Source: Colius striatus
Taxonomy: Eukaryota; Chordata; Aves; Coliiformes; Coliidae
Direction: 5' to 3'
DNA length: 64,000 nucleotides
NCBI RefSeq assembly: GCF_028858725.1
Contig: NC_084790.1
Coordinates: forward strand, 85,685,506 to 85,749,505
The stretch's first letter is position 1. Every line of letters begins with the position of its first letter. Shown here one piece after another: positions 11,677-22,846 of the stretch. Position numbers and translations under genes: made by a program. The notes beneath the pieces are model-generated. The model worked only from the letters and a program-made list of their open reading frames with translations, did no database searches and was not told the DNA's origin.

Positions 11677-12768
11677 AACCTACACTTGCTATGCCCAAAC
11701 AGCTAAGCCTAAACTCATGTATCTACATTAGCACAATGCCGTCAGAAGATTGTCACAAACCTTCCCAAGAAGCTGCACTAATGAAACTTCACTGATTTTG
11801 GACAAAAGCAGGCTTGTGTCTGACTGGGAGCACACATGCAGCTGCCAAAGGGTACAAGTTATGCCAGCAGTCTAATATTAGACAACGTTACAGGTTTAAA
11901 GCAAAGTCACCACTACTACCAGACACTAAGGCCACATATTTCAGAGGCATTACTCTAAAGAAGAGTTTCCTTCTGCAAAGCATTTCCTTAGCAAAAGTTG
12001 CAACACTCAGCCATAGCTGTACCTAGCAGCCTTGCTTGGCCACACAAATAGTCCCATGCATCGTCACTTAGAGAATCTTTAGCCTTTATCACTACTGGAA
12101 AGGTCATCTTGGATGCGAGCAAGAAGATGCAACATACAATGATCTCCAACAGAACTGCATAAAAACAGCTGGATCACTTCTTCCTCTGTTTTTAGTTTGC
12201 AGTTTCTTGCCATTCATCCACAGGTAACTGCTGTCTTGAGTGGTTTAGCCAGACTGCTCTTCCCAGGACTGACAAACCCATGTTTACACCCGCCCTCCTT
12301 CTTTGAACTTAAAGAGTTCTGTCATCAAGAAAAGGATTGAAACACCAGTGCAGCAAAGTTTGGGGTTTTTCTAGTCTTTCAGGAGGAAAATCCACTATGG
12401 TCAGTGGTCAGTTAAATCTCATACTTTTCTGGTACATTGCTGTCCTCCAGTGGTTTGCTAGCTCTTGCTTTTTTCCCCCAACAGACTGACAAGTACATGC
12501 AAAGTTGTTCTCAAACTCATCTGACAGAACATTCCCACCAGGAGTTACATACAGGGACAACAACCTTGGGAAGTTCACAGTGCACTGACCCTCCAAAACT
12601 ACCTCTGGTTTTGCAACCTAAAGCTTGTTGGCACACACTCTTTCTCCTGCTCATCCCAGATTCCCAACCATTGAACCTTCCTCAGCTCATAGCTTCTGGC
12701 CTGTGGTCTCAAGGGGTTTCTATATCAATATGCTTTCCAGCAGCTGAACATGTGGTCCAGACACTCAC

Positions 12769-12937
12769 CACAGTATGTGTAGATGTGATTGGACTCGAGG
12801 AACCTGACTTTGAGGTTGTGGAGCACAGCAGGCTCATGTAGGTAGCTCAGAGCTGTCAGGTCATTCTCTCCCACGAGGATATCTGGATTGCGCAGCAAAG
12901 GCAGCTCATCTTGGAGGCCAAGAGGATATTCATAGAG
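12769..12937 (-). CDS. MYO5B: MYO5B coding exon 3 (residues 47-102, start of motor domain)
   Basis: The 169-nt exon has 56 codons plus one base. It encodes the end of the SH3-like region ([19 protein letters not shown]) and the beginning of the myosin motor, with the near-invariant class V segment [14 protein letters not shown]. It ends [14 protein letters not shown]. That last segment assigns the paralogue: as I recall them, MYO5B has [17 protein letters not shown]5A has RVRFIDSKLIYTYC, and MYO5C has RIRFAESKLIYTYS. The acceptor is TTTTCAG and the donor is GTGAGT, with phase 1, so a glycine codon is split with exon 4. Relative to the mammalian protein the stretch before LRNPD looks one residue shorter. 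Together with exon 2 this makes the MYO5B identity firm. Confidence 0.96.
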
Positions 12938-14790
12938 CTGAAAAGACATGCATGAAGAACATGAGAAGACAAAACCACCTTTAATGTCTTATAATTATCC
13001 AAGCATAACTGCATCCTGATACTACAGAACATTCCCATACCCTGCTCTAAATGAAATGAAAGCCCCTTTGTGCTAAATGCATAGACAACACACTGCCCAA
13101 GTGATAGGTAAATGGCTTTGAGCTGGCTAAACAGTGGTCCTGGGGAATACTGAGGGTCCATGAGGACCAACCCGACCACATCTGAGTTGCTTCCAGGCCA
13201 GTCTTGGGGCAAAGAGCCTCTAACCAGCTCTGAGCAGTAACAGGTAACCATACAGAAAATGTTATCTTCATGCTTTTTGAAAAGCAGCCTCACTTCAAAC
13301 TAGACCATATTCTTCCCATCAGAGTTACTTCTCAACTATTTTTTAATTCAAGCTACTCTTCAACTCCAATCCTTACACCTCTGCAGGCATAAAAGGACAC
13401 TGGAGAAGCAGAGATTCCCTGCTGCTTCAATATCTGAAGAGCCAGGTTACGCCGCTGGAGCACACGGCTGCCCATATGCTAACTATTTTTGATCCATTCC
13501 CAAATGAACAGCAGAGCCACCAATTAAAGGAAAGGTGTTGGGTTTTTTTTCCCCTTTACACTGCAGGAAAAAAAATCCTATGATATTGCTTCCCACAGGG
13601 TGTCTCAGGAAAGGCTCCTGACACTCAGCTCCCAGCAGAAGGGAGAAACCCCAGTTTGCAAGGATAAGGGCACAACTACCATTGCACTGGATCATTGCCT
13701 ATGGAAATGGCACAAGAAAAGCTGACCCAAGTGTGCAAAGACAGGCTCATACAGCTCAGTCTGACTGCCTCAGGCTCCTTTTACACTCCAATCCCACATT
13801 GCCAAAGCTGACTTTCAAGACTTTGTGCTCAGTCTCACATCTTAATAGCAAAGACACCAGATATTTAAACCTCATCTCTTCATTCAGAAGCACTACTCTT
13901 GCATACAGAGTACTGCCAGAAACCACAACATCCATGAAAATGCACTTAAAGCACAAGGACAAAAGAGAAGCACTAAACAGTTGAGTAATGCATGCTGGCT
14001 GTCAGGAACAAAGGGCTTTCAACAGCTTGGGATCCCTCGAAGGTAAGTATGCTCAGCATCTCCAGTTGATGTGCACTGTTCCCCTCCTCTAAAACTTTGC
14101 AGCACAAGGCAGGTTGGGTCCAGGCAGGGTTTCATATAGAAGAGCATCAAATAGGGTTCTCCAGGAGCACCTCTAGTAAGCAGTGGCCTCTTGCACTACC
14201 ACAAAATGCTGACTTTCTGTGTTTCACCATGACAGTGACATCTTAGTTAAGCTGCCATCTACAACACCTAGTAATCTTTTAATCTCCTTGTGCTCACCCT
14301 GAACTTGGCTGCACAAAAAGACCTCTTAGTCCCTTCGGTTTCCAGGGAAATATCCAGATTAAAGAGGAAAAAGCAATGTGTCCTCCTCTGACCCAAGTAC
14401 TGAAACTGGAAATCACAACCGGAAAAGAATGAGGGAGGCTGCAGCACTCACCAATACCTGCAGATGTACTTTGGCAGCCTGAGTACAACAAGCAGTAGGA
14501 AGGAATTGCTGTGAATGAGTGCACACCAGCACCTAGACACCCTAAACAGGGCACTCATAAATGCTGCTTGTGACACCTGCCCTGGAGTTGAAGCCTGTAA
14601 TGCTTTTCACACCCATCACCAGTTTCCTGCAAAGACTTGAGCTCTGCTGCTTTGGTTTCTCAAAGGTTTCTTGTCTCAGCATAAAGAGACAAAACATGAA
14701 AAATCTGCAACGTGGGTCACCCCTGTGGCATCCAGTGCCACAGGGTGACAGGGAGAGGCTGCTGTGTGGAATGACTGGAATGGTGGAAGC

Positions 14791-15190
14791 AATCATAGAA
14801 TCATAGAATGGTAGGTGTTGGAAGGGACCTTTAGAGATCATCCAGTCCAACCCCCTGCAGAAGCAGCTCCCACCTAGATCAGGTCACACAGGAACATGTG
14901 CAGGTAGGTTTGGAAACCTCCAAGGAAGGAGCCTCCACACTTTCCCTGGGCAGCCTGGGCCAGGGCTCCCTCACCTCATACTGAAACAGTTTTGTCTTAT
15001 GTTTCAATGGAACTGTTTGTGTTCCAGCTTCATCCCATCACCCCTTGTCCTGTTGCTAGATACCATCGAAAAAAGTGCTGCCCCAACCTCCTGACACCCA
15101 CCATTTAGATATTTGTAACTATTAATGAGATCCCCCCTCAGTCTCCTCATCTCCAGACTACACAGCCCCAGGTCTTTTTACCTCATAAAC
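14791..15190 (-). mobile_element. CR1: CR1 LINE 3' fragment
   Basis: A minus-oriented 400-bp copy with the reversed octamer tail at its left end and the AGTCTCCTCATCTCCAGAC segment at its right. It is sense with respect to MYO5B and lies in intron 2. Confidence 0.96.
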
Positions 15191-15231
15191 GTGCCTGCCA
15201 TGAGTATCCTGCTGGAATCATGAGCATAAAG

Positions 15232-15340
15232 CATCATAGAACCATTTAGGTTGGAAAAGACTTTTAAGCTCATCATGCCTAACCATTAACCCAGCACTGC
15301 CATGGCCACCACTAACCCATGTCTCTCAGCACTATGCCAT
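15232..15340 (-). mobile_element. CR1: CR1 LINE 3' fragment (old)
   Basis: A diverged minus-oriented end: ATCATAGAACCATTTAGGTT, GGAAAAGACTTTTAAGCTCA, then the CACTGCCATGGCCACCAC segment. Similar to the copy entering the window at 63920. Confidence 0.85.
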
Positions 15341-15720
15341 TAGAGAACAAAATATTCTCAAAGGATGACTAACATGACTTAGAATAGAGGCTGATAATAC
15401 ACAGGATGGTAAATCCAGCAAGTCTAACCAAAGGCTGGGAGCCCACCAAGCTGCAAAGGACAGAGTGGTTCATGGAGTGGCATGCCTGGTGCTTGCAAAG
15501 GACAGTGAAGTGGTACCCATACATCATCTTATCCACATGTATCACCACAGGGAGAAAAGCATTTGAAGAGGACAATCATCCATCCTTCACCTTCCTCAAA
15601 GATCTCCCCTATGCTGGAAAAGCAATTTGAGGAGGACAAGAGCAGAATGGGCTGACCCCATAGAACCAACAGCTCCATGCACAAGTCAAAGTTCACCTGG
15701 CACAGATTTCAACACCAAAA

Positions 15721-16371
15721 AGTCTAGTTGGAGGCCTGTGTCTAGTGGAGTCCCTCAGGGGTCAGTGCTGGGACCAGTACTGTTCAATCTATTCATTAAT
15801 GACCTTGCTGAGGGAACAGAGGCACTGTCAGCAAGTTTGCTGAGGATACTGAACTGGGGGCAGTGGCTGACACCCCAGAGGCTGTGCTGCCATTCAACCT
15901 GGACAGGCTGAAGAGTTGGGCAGAGAGACATCTAATGAAATTCAACAAGAGCAGGTATAGAGTCTTGCATCTGGGAAAGAACAACCCCATGTGCCAGTAC
16001 AGGCTGGGGAATGAACTGTTAGAGAGTTGTGTAGGGGAAAGGGAGCTGGGGGTGCTGGTGGGCAGCAGGAGGAGCAGGAGCCAGCAACGTGCCCTCATGG
16101 CCAAGAAGGCCAATGGCATCCTGGGGTGGATGAGAAGGGCTGCGGACAGTAGGTGGAGAGAGGTTCTGCTCTCACTCTGCTCTGCCCTTGTGAGACCACA
16201 TCTGGAATATTGTGTCCAGTTCTGGGCCCCTCAGTTCCAGAAGCACAGGGAGCTGCTGGAGAGAGTTCAGTGCAGGGACACAAGGATGATGAAGGGAGTG
16301 GAGCATCTCCCTTGTGGTGAAAGGCTGAGGGAGCTGGGGCTCTGTACCTTGGACAAGAGGAGACTGGGGGG
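15721..16371 (+). mobile_element. CR1: CR1 LINE reverse transcriptase fragment, truncated at both ends
   Basis: A plus-oriented 650-bp segment of CR1 ORF2. The first open frame (15627-15911) includes [20 protein letters not shown], the reverse transcriptase block before the catalytic aspartates; the FADD block that should follow is broken by a frame change. The second frame (15863-16375) has [23 protein letters not shown] and LVRPHLEYCVQFWAP. It stops abruptly before the 3' UTR, which is unusual for CR1. It is not functional. Confidence 0.95.
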
Positions 16372-16901
16372 TTAAAACAACATCTACACTGGAATGAGTT
16401 TCTAATTTTTTTAATTTCAGGGCTTTTTTATTTGAAAATAATTGGAAGAAAATACAGGGTTTACAAAAAGGGAAAAGCTAAGGCACAGAGACAGCTGTTC
16501 CACAGCAGTCACTTCTGGATTCTGTGCGACTTTATCAGTACCCAAGCTTGAGTAGATGTCACCAACCACGTTGTTTCCAACTTGTTCAGCACCAAAAAGC
16601 ATAAAATGTTTTTTTAACATTCTGTCACTATATACAAAAAATGTAATTCATTCTGATATCACAGATTATTACAGCTTTGATAGAGGATGAAGGAGATGAG
16701 AGAGGTCAAGGGCTCTTCTCGCAACCTACTTTAACACAAGTGTCTGGGGAGGCAGAAGGAAGGGAAGAGCTGGAAGTGCTAAGGCAATAAAGCACACTTT
16801 AAAACACTTTCTAAAAAAAATATGAGACATCTCAAGTCTTCTTCACACATTAATGAGAAGCTTTAAATTACTGTAAAGAAGAACAATGTTCAAAAGCTCA
16901 C

Positions 16902-17012
16902 AGTTTCATCTTCAAGTTTCAGATGGAGGCTTTTATCTCCTTCTTTGTAATCCTTGACAATTTCTGCCGATCTCCAGACTTCTCCAGGGTCAGGAATCCA
17001 AACTCTAGTGTA
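16902..17012 (-). CDS. MYO5B: MYO5B coding exon 2 (residues 10-46, N-terminal SH3-like region)
   Basis: The 111-nt exon (37 codons, phase 0 at both ends) begins with YTRVWIPDP and continues [17 protein letters not shown] and LEDET. This is the conserved start of class V myosins, where the N-terminal SH3-like subdomain precedes the motor core. The acceptor is TTCTTCAG at 17013-17014 and the donor is GTGAGC at 16896-16901. The acceptor's pyrimidine tract contains a run of 12 C on the sense strand (17023-17034). [10 protein letters not shown] is close to MYO5B; MYO5A and MYO5C differ here. It is separated from exon 1 by a 31.2-kb intron and from exon 3 by 4.0 kb. No stop or frameshift is present. 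Confidence 0.93.
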
Positions 17013-17022
17013 CTGAAGAAGA

Positions 17023-17034
17023 GGGGGGGGGGGG
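17023..17034. repeat. G12 mononucleotide run in the exon 2 acceptor tract
   Basis: Twelve G on the plus strand form a C12 run at -11 to -22 from MYO5B exon 2 on the sense strand, inside its polypyrimidine tract. Confidence 0.95.
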
Positions 17035-19304
17035 AAACACAAAGGAAAATGTTTAAACACAAGGAAACCTCAGGAAATTACATCACAAATAGATGAATTC
17101 ACCATGGATACAAACCCACACTCATTGTAAAGTCAGTGCAGAGAAAGCATTTATTTCAGTAAAAAAAAAAAAAATTCTAATTTTAAAGTTTGCAGTAAAT
17201 TATAGGCCAGAAGTCTGATTTTCAATCAGACTTTCAATCAGGCTTCTCCTGGATGAGGTGTACACTAGCTTGTTACCAACCTAACAGATCTGGGTACAGA
17301 CTCCAGGTGAACGTGAAATTCAATGTCCCTGGAGAAAAAAAAAAAACAAACCAACCTTCTAGAAGCTTTTATGAAATGACACTATCAACCCTTACACCAA
17401 AGTGTGTTCCTCTTGCTCAAAACAATATGTTTCTCCCCACAGAGCAAGTCTTAACCCAAACCCACTGCCACGGAGCTAAGCAGGCAATAGAAGACACCAA
17501 AGCCAGCTTCTTCAGTTGGAAGTAAACCTGCTAATGAGCTTCAAGGCTCCAGAAAAATGCTTAGATGCAAAACATAACCTTCTCAGCATCTCCAAAATGC
17601 AAGCCAACCTTATGCCTCTGAGAGGAAATCCCAAAGCTGGACCTTTACACCCCAGCCAAAGTGTCCGTGAAGGGACAAAACCCCAAAGCGAGCTGCACTG
17701 CTCACATGTAACGACACTACGGTGTTACTCAGAACCACTACACCTCCTGCTAATGAGATCTAATTTGGTTTTATGATGCAGAGATTAATACTCTGCCCAG
17801 GCTGCATAAAAGCATTCCCCCATGTAACCCTTGCTGTGCTAAGACCCACAGCCTCAGGAGCTGTGGACAAACACATTCGTGACCCAGCAATAATGCTGCA
17901 ACATCCGTCAGGGGTTTCCCTCACCCTCTACATTCACCTTGTCTTCTGACAGAGCAGGTACCACTTTCTTTGCTGATGGGACTGCCAGGACAAGGTCTTA
18001 ACAACAAGGAATCCCAAACTGCTTCATCTCTGCAAGGAATTACCCTAAGCCAAGCTTTTGTTGCTGGACACTGACCTCAAAAGCCAGCCTGATGCTGGAC
18101 TCTGCCAGCCAGCACAGAGCCAACAGGAAACTTTCAACAATCACTTATTTATTGGCATCTGAGGGGGGGATGTCTCTCCCTAGCCCTTCTTATTGGTTGA
18201 AATAAGAGATAAACTCACTTTAATACAAAACACCAGCAGCTGGGGGAAATCCCAGCAAATCCAAGCAGCATCAAGAAAGGCTTTGCCTCTCATCTTAAAA
18301 ACAAAACCCCACGGACCATGATGGACAAATAATGCCCATAGCGACCCAAGAGTTAAAGCAGCAGTAGCAACTGCCACCTAACAGCCTGCTCTGCAGCTGA
18401 GGAGCAATAGATTTTTATACGTATCATGTGTAATTATTTTTAGAGCTGCTCAATAGCCACAGCAGTGGGAACCTTTAGATGTTAATGGAGCTACACAGAT
18501 ATATTGCCAGAGCAGCAGTTTTATCAGGAAGGGGAGAAAAAAATAAACTAAATAGACTTTTATCAGCACACCACCTTGAGCACCTCATGAACCTTCAGAG
18601 CTTTCCCTGGCACAAGAAAAGGAAGCTGACACGGGGAAGGGCTGGTTCAGGAACCCCAGTCCTACCTTCCCTGTTTTCCTCCAGAAAGCAGCACTGAGAG
18701 ATTAAACATCCCTGCAGTACAGTCAGGAACTCCATCTTTGGCTGGACAATGAAAGGAGAAGAAGGTGCAGGTGGTGAGATGGTGATGCACCACTTGTATT
18801 TACACATCCTCTGCACCTTGCTCCACTTTCTCCAGCCTCCACCACCGCAGGAGGGCTTTACTGCAGCTCTGCCTCCTTCTGCAAAGCACCTTGCCTGCCT
18901 TTTCATCCCCACTGCCACGGTTTCATCCAGTGCCAGCTCTTTCCTGGCAGAAGAGAGATCAAACATGCTCTAGAAATGCCCGAAATAGCTGGGGATCAGG
19001 ATGTACCCAGCTCAGGGCAGACTCGAAAACAAGATGCTGCTGCTGTTGGCTGGAGTCCTGCGAACTCTCCACCCGTGCTCAGAGCTGAGCTGAGCCATGG
19101 ACCTGCCGGGGCTGATGGATGCAGAAGGTGGCACATTGGCTCCAAAGCAGCCTAAAAACCACGGTGCTGCTTGTGAACGCTTTGGTGGATGAAGTTTAGG
19201 TCCACCTCCAGCAGCAGGAAGAAGTCACATAAGCCCCTCTCAGCAATCCATCATTGACCATGACCAGGAGCCATCCAAGGCTTTTTTCTCCTCGCTATTT
19301 CACT

Positions 19305-19480
19305 GGTGAGGGAGCCTGGGCCAGGCTGCCCAGGGAGAGTGTGGGGGCTCCTTCTCTGGAAGTCTTTAAAACCCACCTGGACGTGTTCCTTTGTGACCTG
19401 ATCTAGGTTCACCTGCTTCTGCAAGGAGATTGGACTGAATGATCTCTAAAGGTCCCTTCCAACCCCTACCATTCTATGAG
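19305..19480 (+). mobile_element. CR1: CR1 LINE 3' fragment
   Basis: A plus-oriented 176-bp end with CAGGCTGCCCAGGGAGAGTG, TGATCTAGGTTCACCTGCTT and one tail unit ATTCTATGAG. Confidence 0.95.
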
Positions 19481-21726
19481 ACTTACAGCCTGGTGGTGGA
19501 AGACTTGACATCTCATCAGCCACCCTGACCACAAAACCACAGAATTTTGCTAATAAAACGGATTTTCCAAGACCTCGTGTTTACATAGGGGTGTGAGGGA
19601 CAAGGCAGTACAGGGTGCAGTAAGACACAGAAGTCTGCAGTGTCTTGGGTGCCCCCAGGGTAACTCACTCCCCGGATGGGAGATTCCAAATGTGATCGCT
19701 GCTGCAGCACAAGCACTCCCCACATCCAGTGCTTCCCATCCTGCTGAACAGCTGCAGGCTGTTCAAAAGGGCTGTGATGAATGCATTTCCCCGAGCATCT
19801 ATAATGCTGTCTCCTCGTGCGTGCATGCACACATCCAAAAAGAGACCTACATTCTTCTTGTTGTTGTGAATTGCCACCATCCTCCCCTCCTTGCTGAGCT
19901 CCAGCAGAGATGCAAACCCTCCAGGCTGCTACAGAAACCTTCATCCAACACTTCCTTTTCACCCATAAATGCCAAATACATCAAACAACAGTGCACTGAA
20001 ATAAAAGCACTTTGTCATTTTTAGATCTTTACAAGGCAAGCTTTAATTAAAACCCACCGAGGCCCGCAGGCAGCCCATGGTGGGGCCACGCTGGAGCACT
20101 GTGCTCATGTTGCCTGCCTTCCCTGACTCCAGCTTCTGCAGCCTGCTTCCTCCAAAGCAGCTCCACATGCACCGTGTTTGCAAATTTGAGCCACAGACAA
20201 GTGGCACCAGATCACCAAACCCATGCCCCCAGGCAGGTACCCATCCAGGCAGGAGGAAAGCATCTCTGTGAACTTCTGCTTCCATAATCTCGCCTCTATT
20301 ACAACTACTCTATTTTATATGTCCAGTCCTGGCTTCATTAGCTTTAACAACCTCTTGATCTTCTGGAGGAGCTTGTTATAAAGAGAAAGAGCAGGTAGCT
20401 GTGTCTCACAGCAGTGGGACTGGAGTGAGACAGGCTCAGGAGACACAACATCTTGGGCAGATCACTTAACCTCCCAGCACCCCAGTGTCTTCATCCAGGA
20501 GGGATGGAAGAAAAAGCCTTTCTTTAATCCTCAAGGATGCCTTTGAACAACGTGTCAGTCTTACTTAGAAACAGCTCCACATGCTCAGCCTCTCATAAAA
20601 AAACATGAAATTAAAATATCTGGGGTTTATTGTTTTTTTAAACCAGATTCCCAACAAAAAACAAAGCAATTCAGTGGTCTTGAAGGCTCTTGCACTATTT
20701 CACCCAGCTCTGGCAGAGGCTTAATGAATTCAATTCCCACCTCCTGGTTTGATTTAGATTTTAGCAGGCCAATGCTGTAGATGCAGATTAAAATCAACAT
20801 TATACTAGAAGAGGTAGGTTTTGTTTTTTATTTGAAAGTCCCCCTTGGCAGCCAAAGGCTCTGCCAGCAAACTCAGGGCAATGTTCTCAGCGGATGCCTC
20901 ATGGCAGCACGAAGAGTTACATCTCTCTGTGGACAGAGAGTACCATCTTCCAATAAATTAAGAAAAAATAAGCTTAAAAGTCAGCCATCTCAGTTTAGTT
21001 GGGGCTGTTTGGTGGTTGCAAGTGTCTTCATGCCAAGCTGGGAGTCAACAAATCATCTTTACTATTATTCGTCTTCAATCCCCAGAGTTATTTCAAGCAT
21101 GACAATGCAGATGACTCCAGGAAGTTTTCATTGCTTGTGGGTCAAGGGCACTTTTCCAGGGGCACTTGGGACTGCAGACAGAGGGAGTGCACAGCAGAAA
21201 ACCCACAACACTGTCAATACAATGGCACCAACTTCCTAGCAATTAGGGACCCAGAACTGAAGATGTATCTCATCACCAAGGTTCTCCCACACAGGTTAAG
21301 AAATACTTAGAAAAAGGTCTTTAGAAGAAACCAGAGACAGTGACGTGCACCTTAGAAAACTCAAGGGTGAATAAACTTCCACCAAGAATGAGGTGGAGAT
21401 CGAAACAATTTCCTGTATACTCTTCTTCATAAAGCAAGCATGCTTTGAGTTCTCTATCTTTGCAGTGGGCTTATTGCCAATCTCATTCTACACTGTTCAA
21501 AGAAATAATGTGGTCCAGTATTACTGGATGCTCTTGAAGAGGACAAGAACACTTAGAAAAGAGAAAATAGTACAAGCTTTAGTCCTGGCTTCCTCAAGAA
21601 TATTGATATATATAGCATGTGAAATGTTAAGCTGTGTACTTTGAGGCAATCCAACAGCTGCAATTCAGCCCCCACAAGTCACTTAGTACTAAGATCAAAG
21701 TTTTCCCAAACTTTGTTTTTCCCAAG

Positions 21727-22846
21727 TGTAGTGGTTTTGCCTGGGCCAGGTTTTCTTAGCAGGGAGCTACAAAGGTGGCAGAGCTGCCAGAAGCTTCCCC
21801 TGTAGCTCACAGGGCTCATGCCAGGCAAGTCTAAGCTGGACCCACAGCTGACCCAGGCCTGGCCAGTTGGTGACTGAGGTAACCCCTCTGGGAATAACGT
21901 CTTGGAGAAGGGGAAGAAGTTGCTGAACTGCAGCAGCAACAGGGACTGAGACTGTGAAAACATCTCCACACACACCAAGGTCAGGGGAGAAGGAGGGGAG
22001 GAGGGTGCTCAGGCCCTGGCAGAGAGATTCCCCTGTGCCCTGTGCTGCAGCCCATGGTGAGGCAGCTGTGCCCCTGCAGCCCATGGAGGCCATGAGGAGC
22101 AGAGACCCACGGGCAGCCCGTGGAGGAGCCCACGCCGCAGCGGGTGGGTGCCTGAAGGAGGCTGTGACTGCGTGGGAAGCTCACCCTGGAGCAAGCTCCT
22201 GGCAGGGCCTGGGAGCCCGTGGGGAGAGAGGAGCCCAGGCCAGAGCAGGGTTGCTGTCAGGGCTTGTGACGCCGTGAGGGCCCCGGGCTGGAGCAGCCTG
22301 TCCCTGAAGGACTGTTCTCCTGTGGGTGACCCACGCTGGGGCAGGGTGTGAGGAGCTGCCCCGTGACAGGCCCCGTGCTGGGGCAGGGTGTGAGGAGCTG
22401 CAGCCCGTGGGAAGGAGCCACGCTGGAGCAGTTGGTGAGGGACTGTGTCCCGTGGGAGGGACCCCACAGTGCAGCAGTGGGAAGTGTGAGGAGGCCTCTC
22501 CCTGAGCAGCAGCAGCGGCAAAGCCCATCTGTGATGAACTGACCGTAACCCCCGTCCCCCATCCCCTGCGCTGCTGGGGGCAAGGAAGGACAGTCCTGGG
22601 CAGAGGGAGGGTGGGGGGAGGTGTTGTAAAATTCAGTTTTATTTCTCATCTCCCTGCTCTTAATGTTCCTTTAATAAATCAAACCCTTTTCTCCCCAAGC
22701 TGAGTCTGCCGAGCATTGTTCCTGTCCTTTTCTCAACTCATAAACCTCCCGTTATATTTTAATTCTCTCCCTTGTCCAGTTTAAGAGGGGGAGTCATATT
22801 TTGACTTGGTGGGCAGCTGGCACCCAGCCAGGGCTATGCCGCCACA
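21727..22846 (+). mobile_element. Solo LTR of an avian endogenous retrovirus (plus orientation)
   Basis: The element starts TGTAGTGG and ends CCGCCACA, imperfect inverted termini of the TG...CA kind, flanked by near-identical 5-bp repeats (CCAAG left, ACAAG right). A polyadenylation signal AATAAA lies at 22673-22678, about 170 bp from the 3' end, which fixes the orientation as plus, antisense to MYO5B. No gag, pol or env sequence is next to it, so it is a solo LTR of about 1.12 kb. Between about 22287 and 22470 it holds imperfect tandem units containing GCTGGRGCAG, spaced 48, 42, 45 and 45 bp. Open frames inside (for example 22009-22521 minus) are not recognisable proteins. Confidence 0.75.

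Larger units (their letters stand above)
9781..12768 (-). other. MYO5B intron 3
   Basis: A 3.0-kb intron with GTGAGT donor at 12768 and CAAAG acceptor at 9781. It contains the back-to-back CR1 pair at 10785-11676. I see nothing else in 9781-10784 or 11677-12768. Confidence 0.9.
12938..16901 (-). other. MYO5B intron 2
   Basis: A 4.0-kb intron with three CR1 pieces (14791-15190, 15232-15340, 15721-16371). The stretches 12938-14790 and 16372-16901 show no recognisable feature. Confidence 0.9.

Noticed and set aside
22009..22521. 170-codon minus frame in the LTR
   Set aside because: It is antisense to the LTR and is generated by its GC-rich tandem units.
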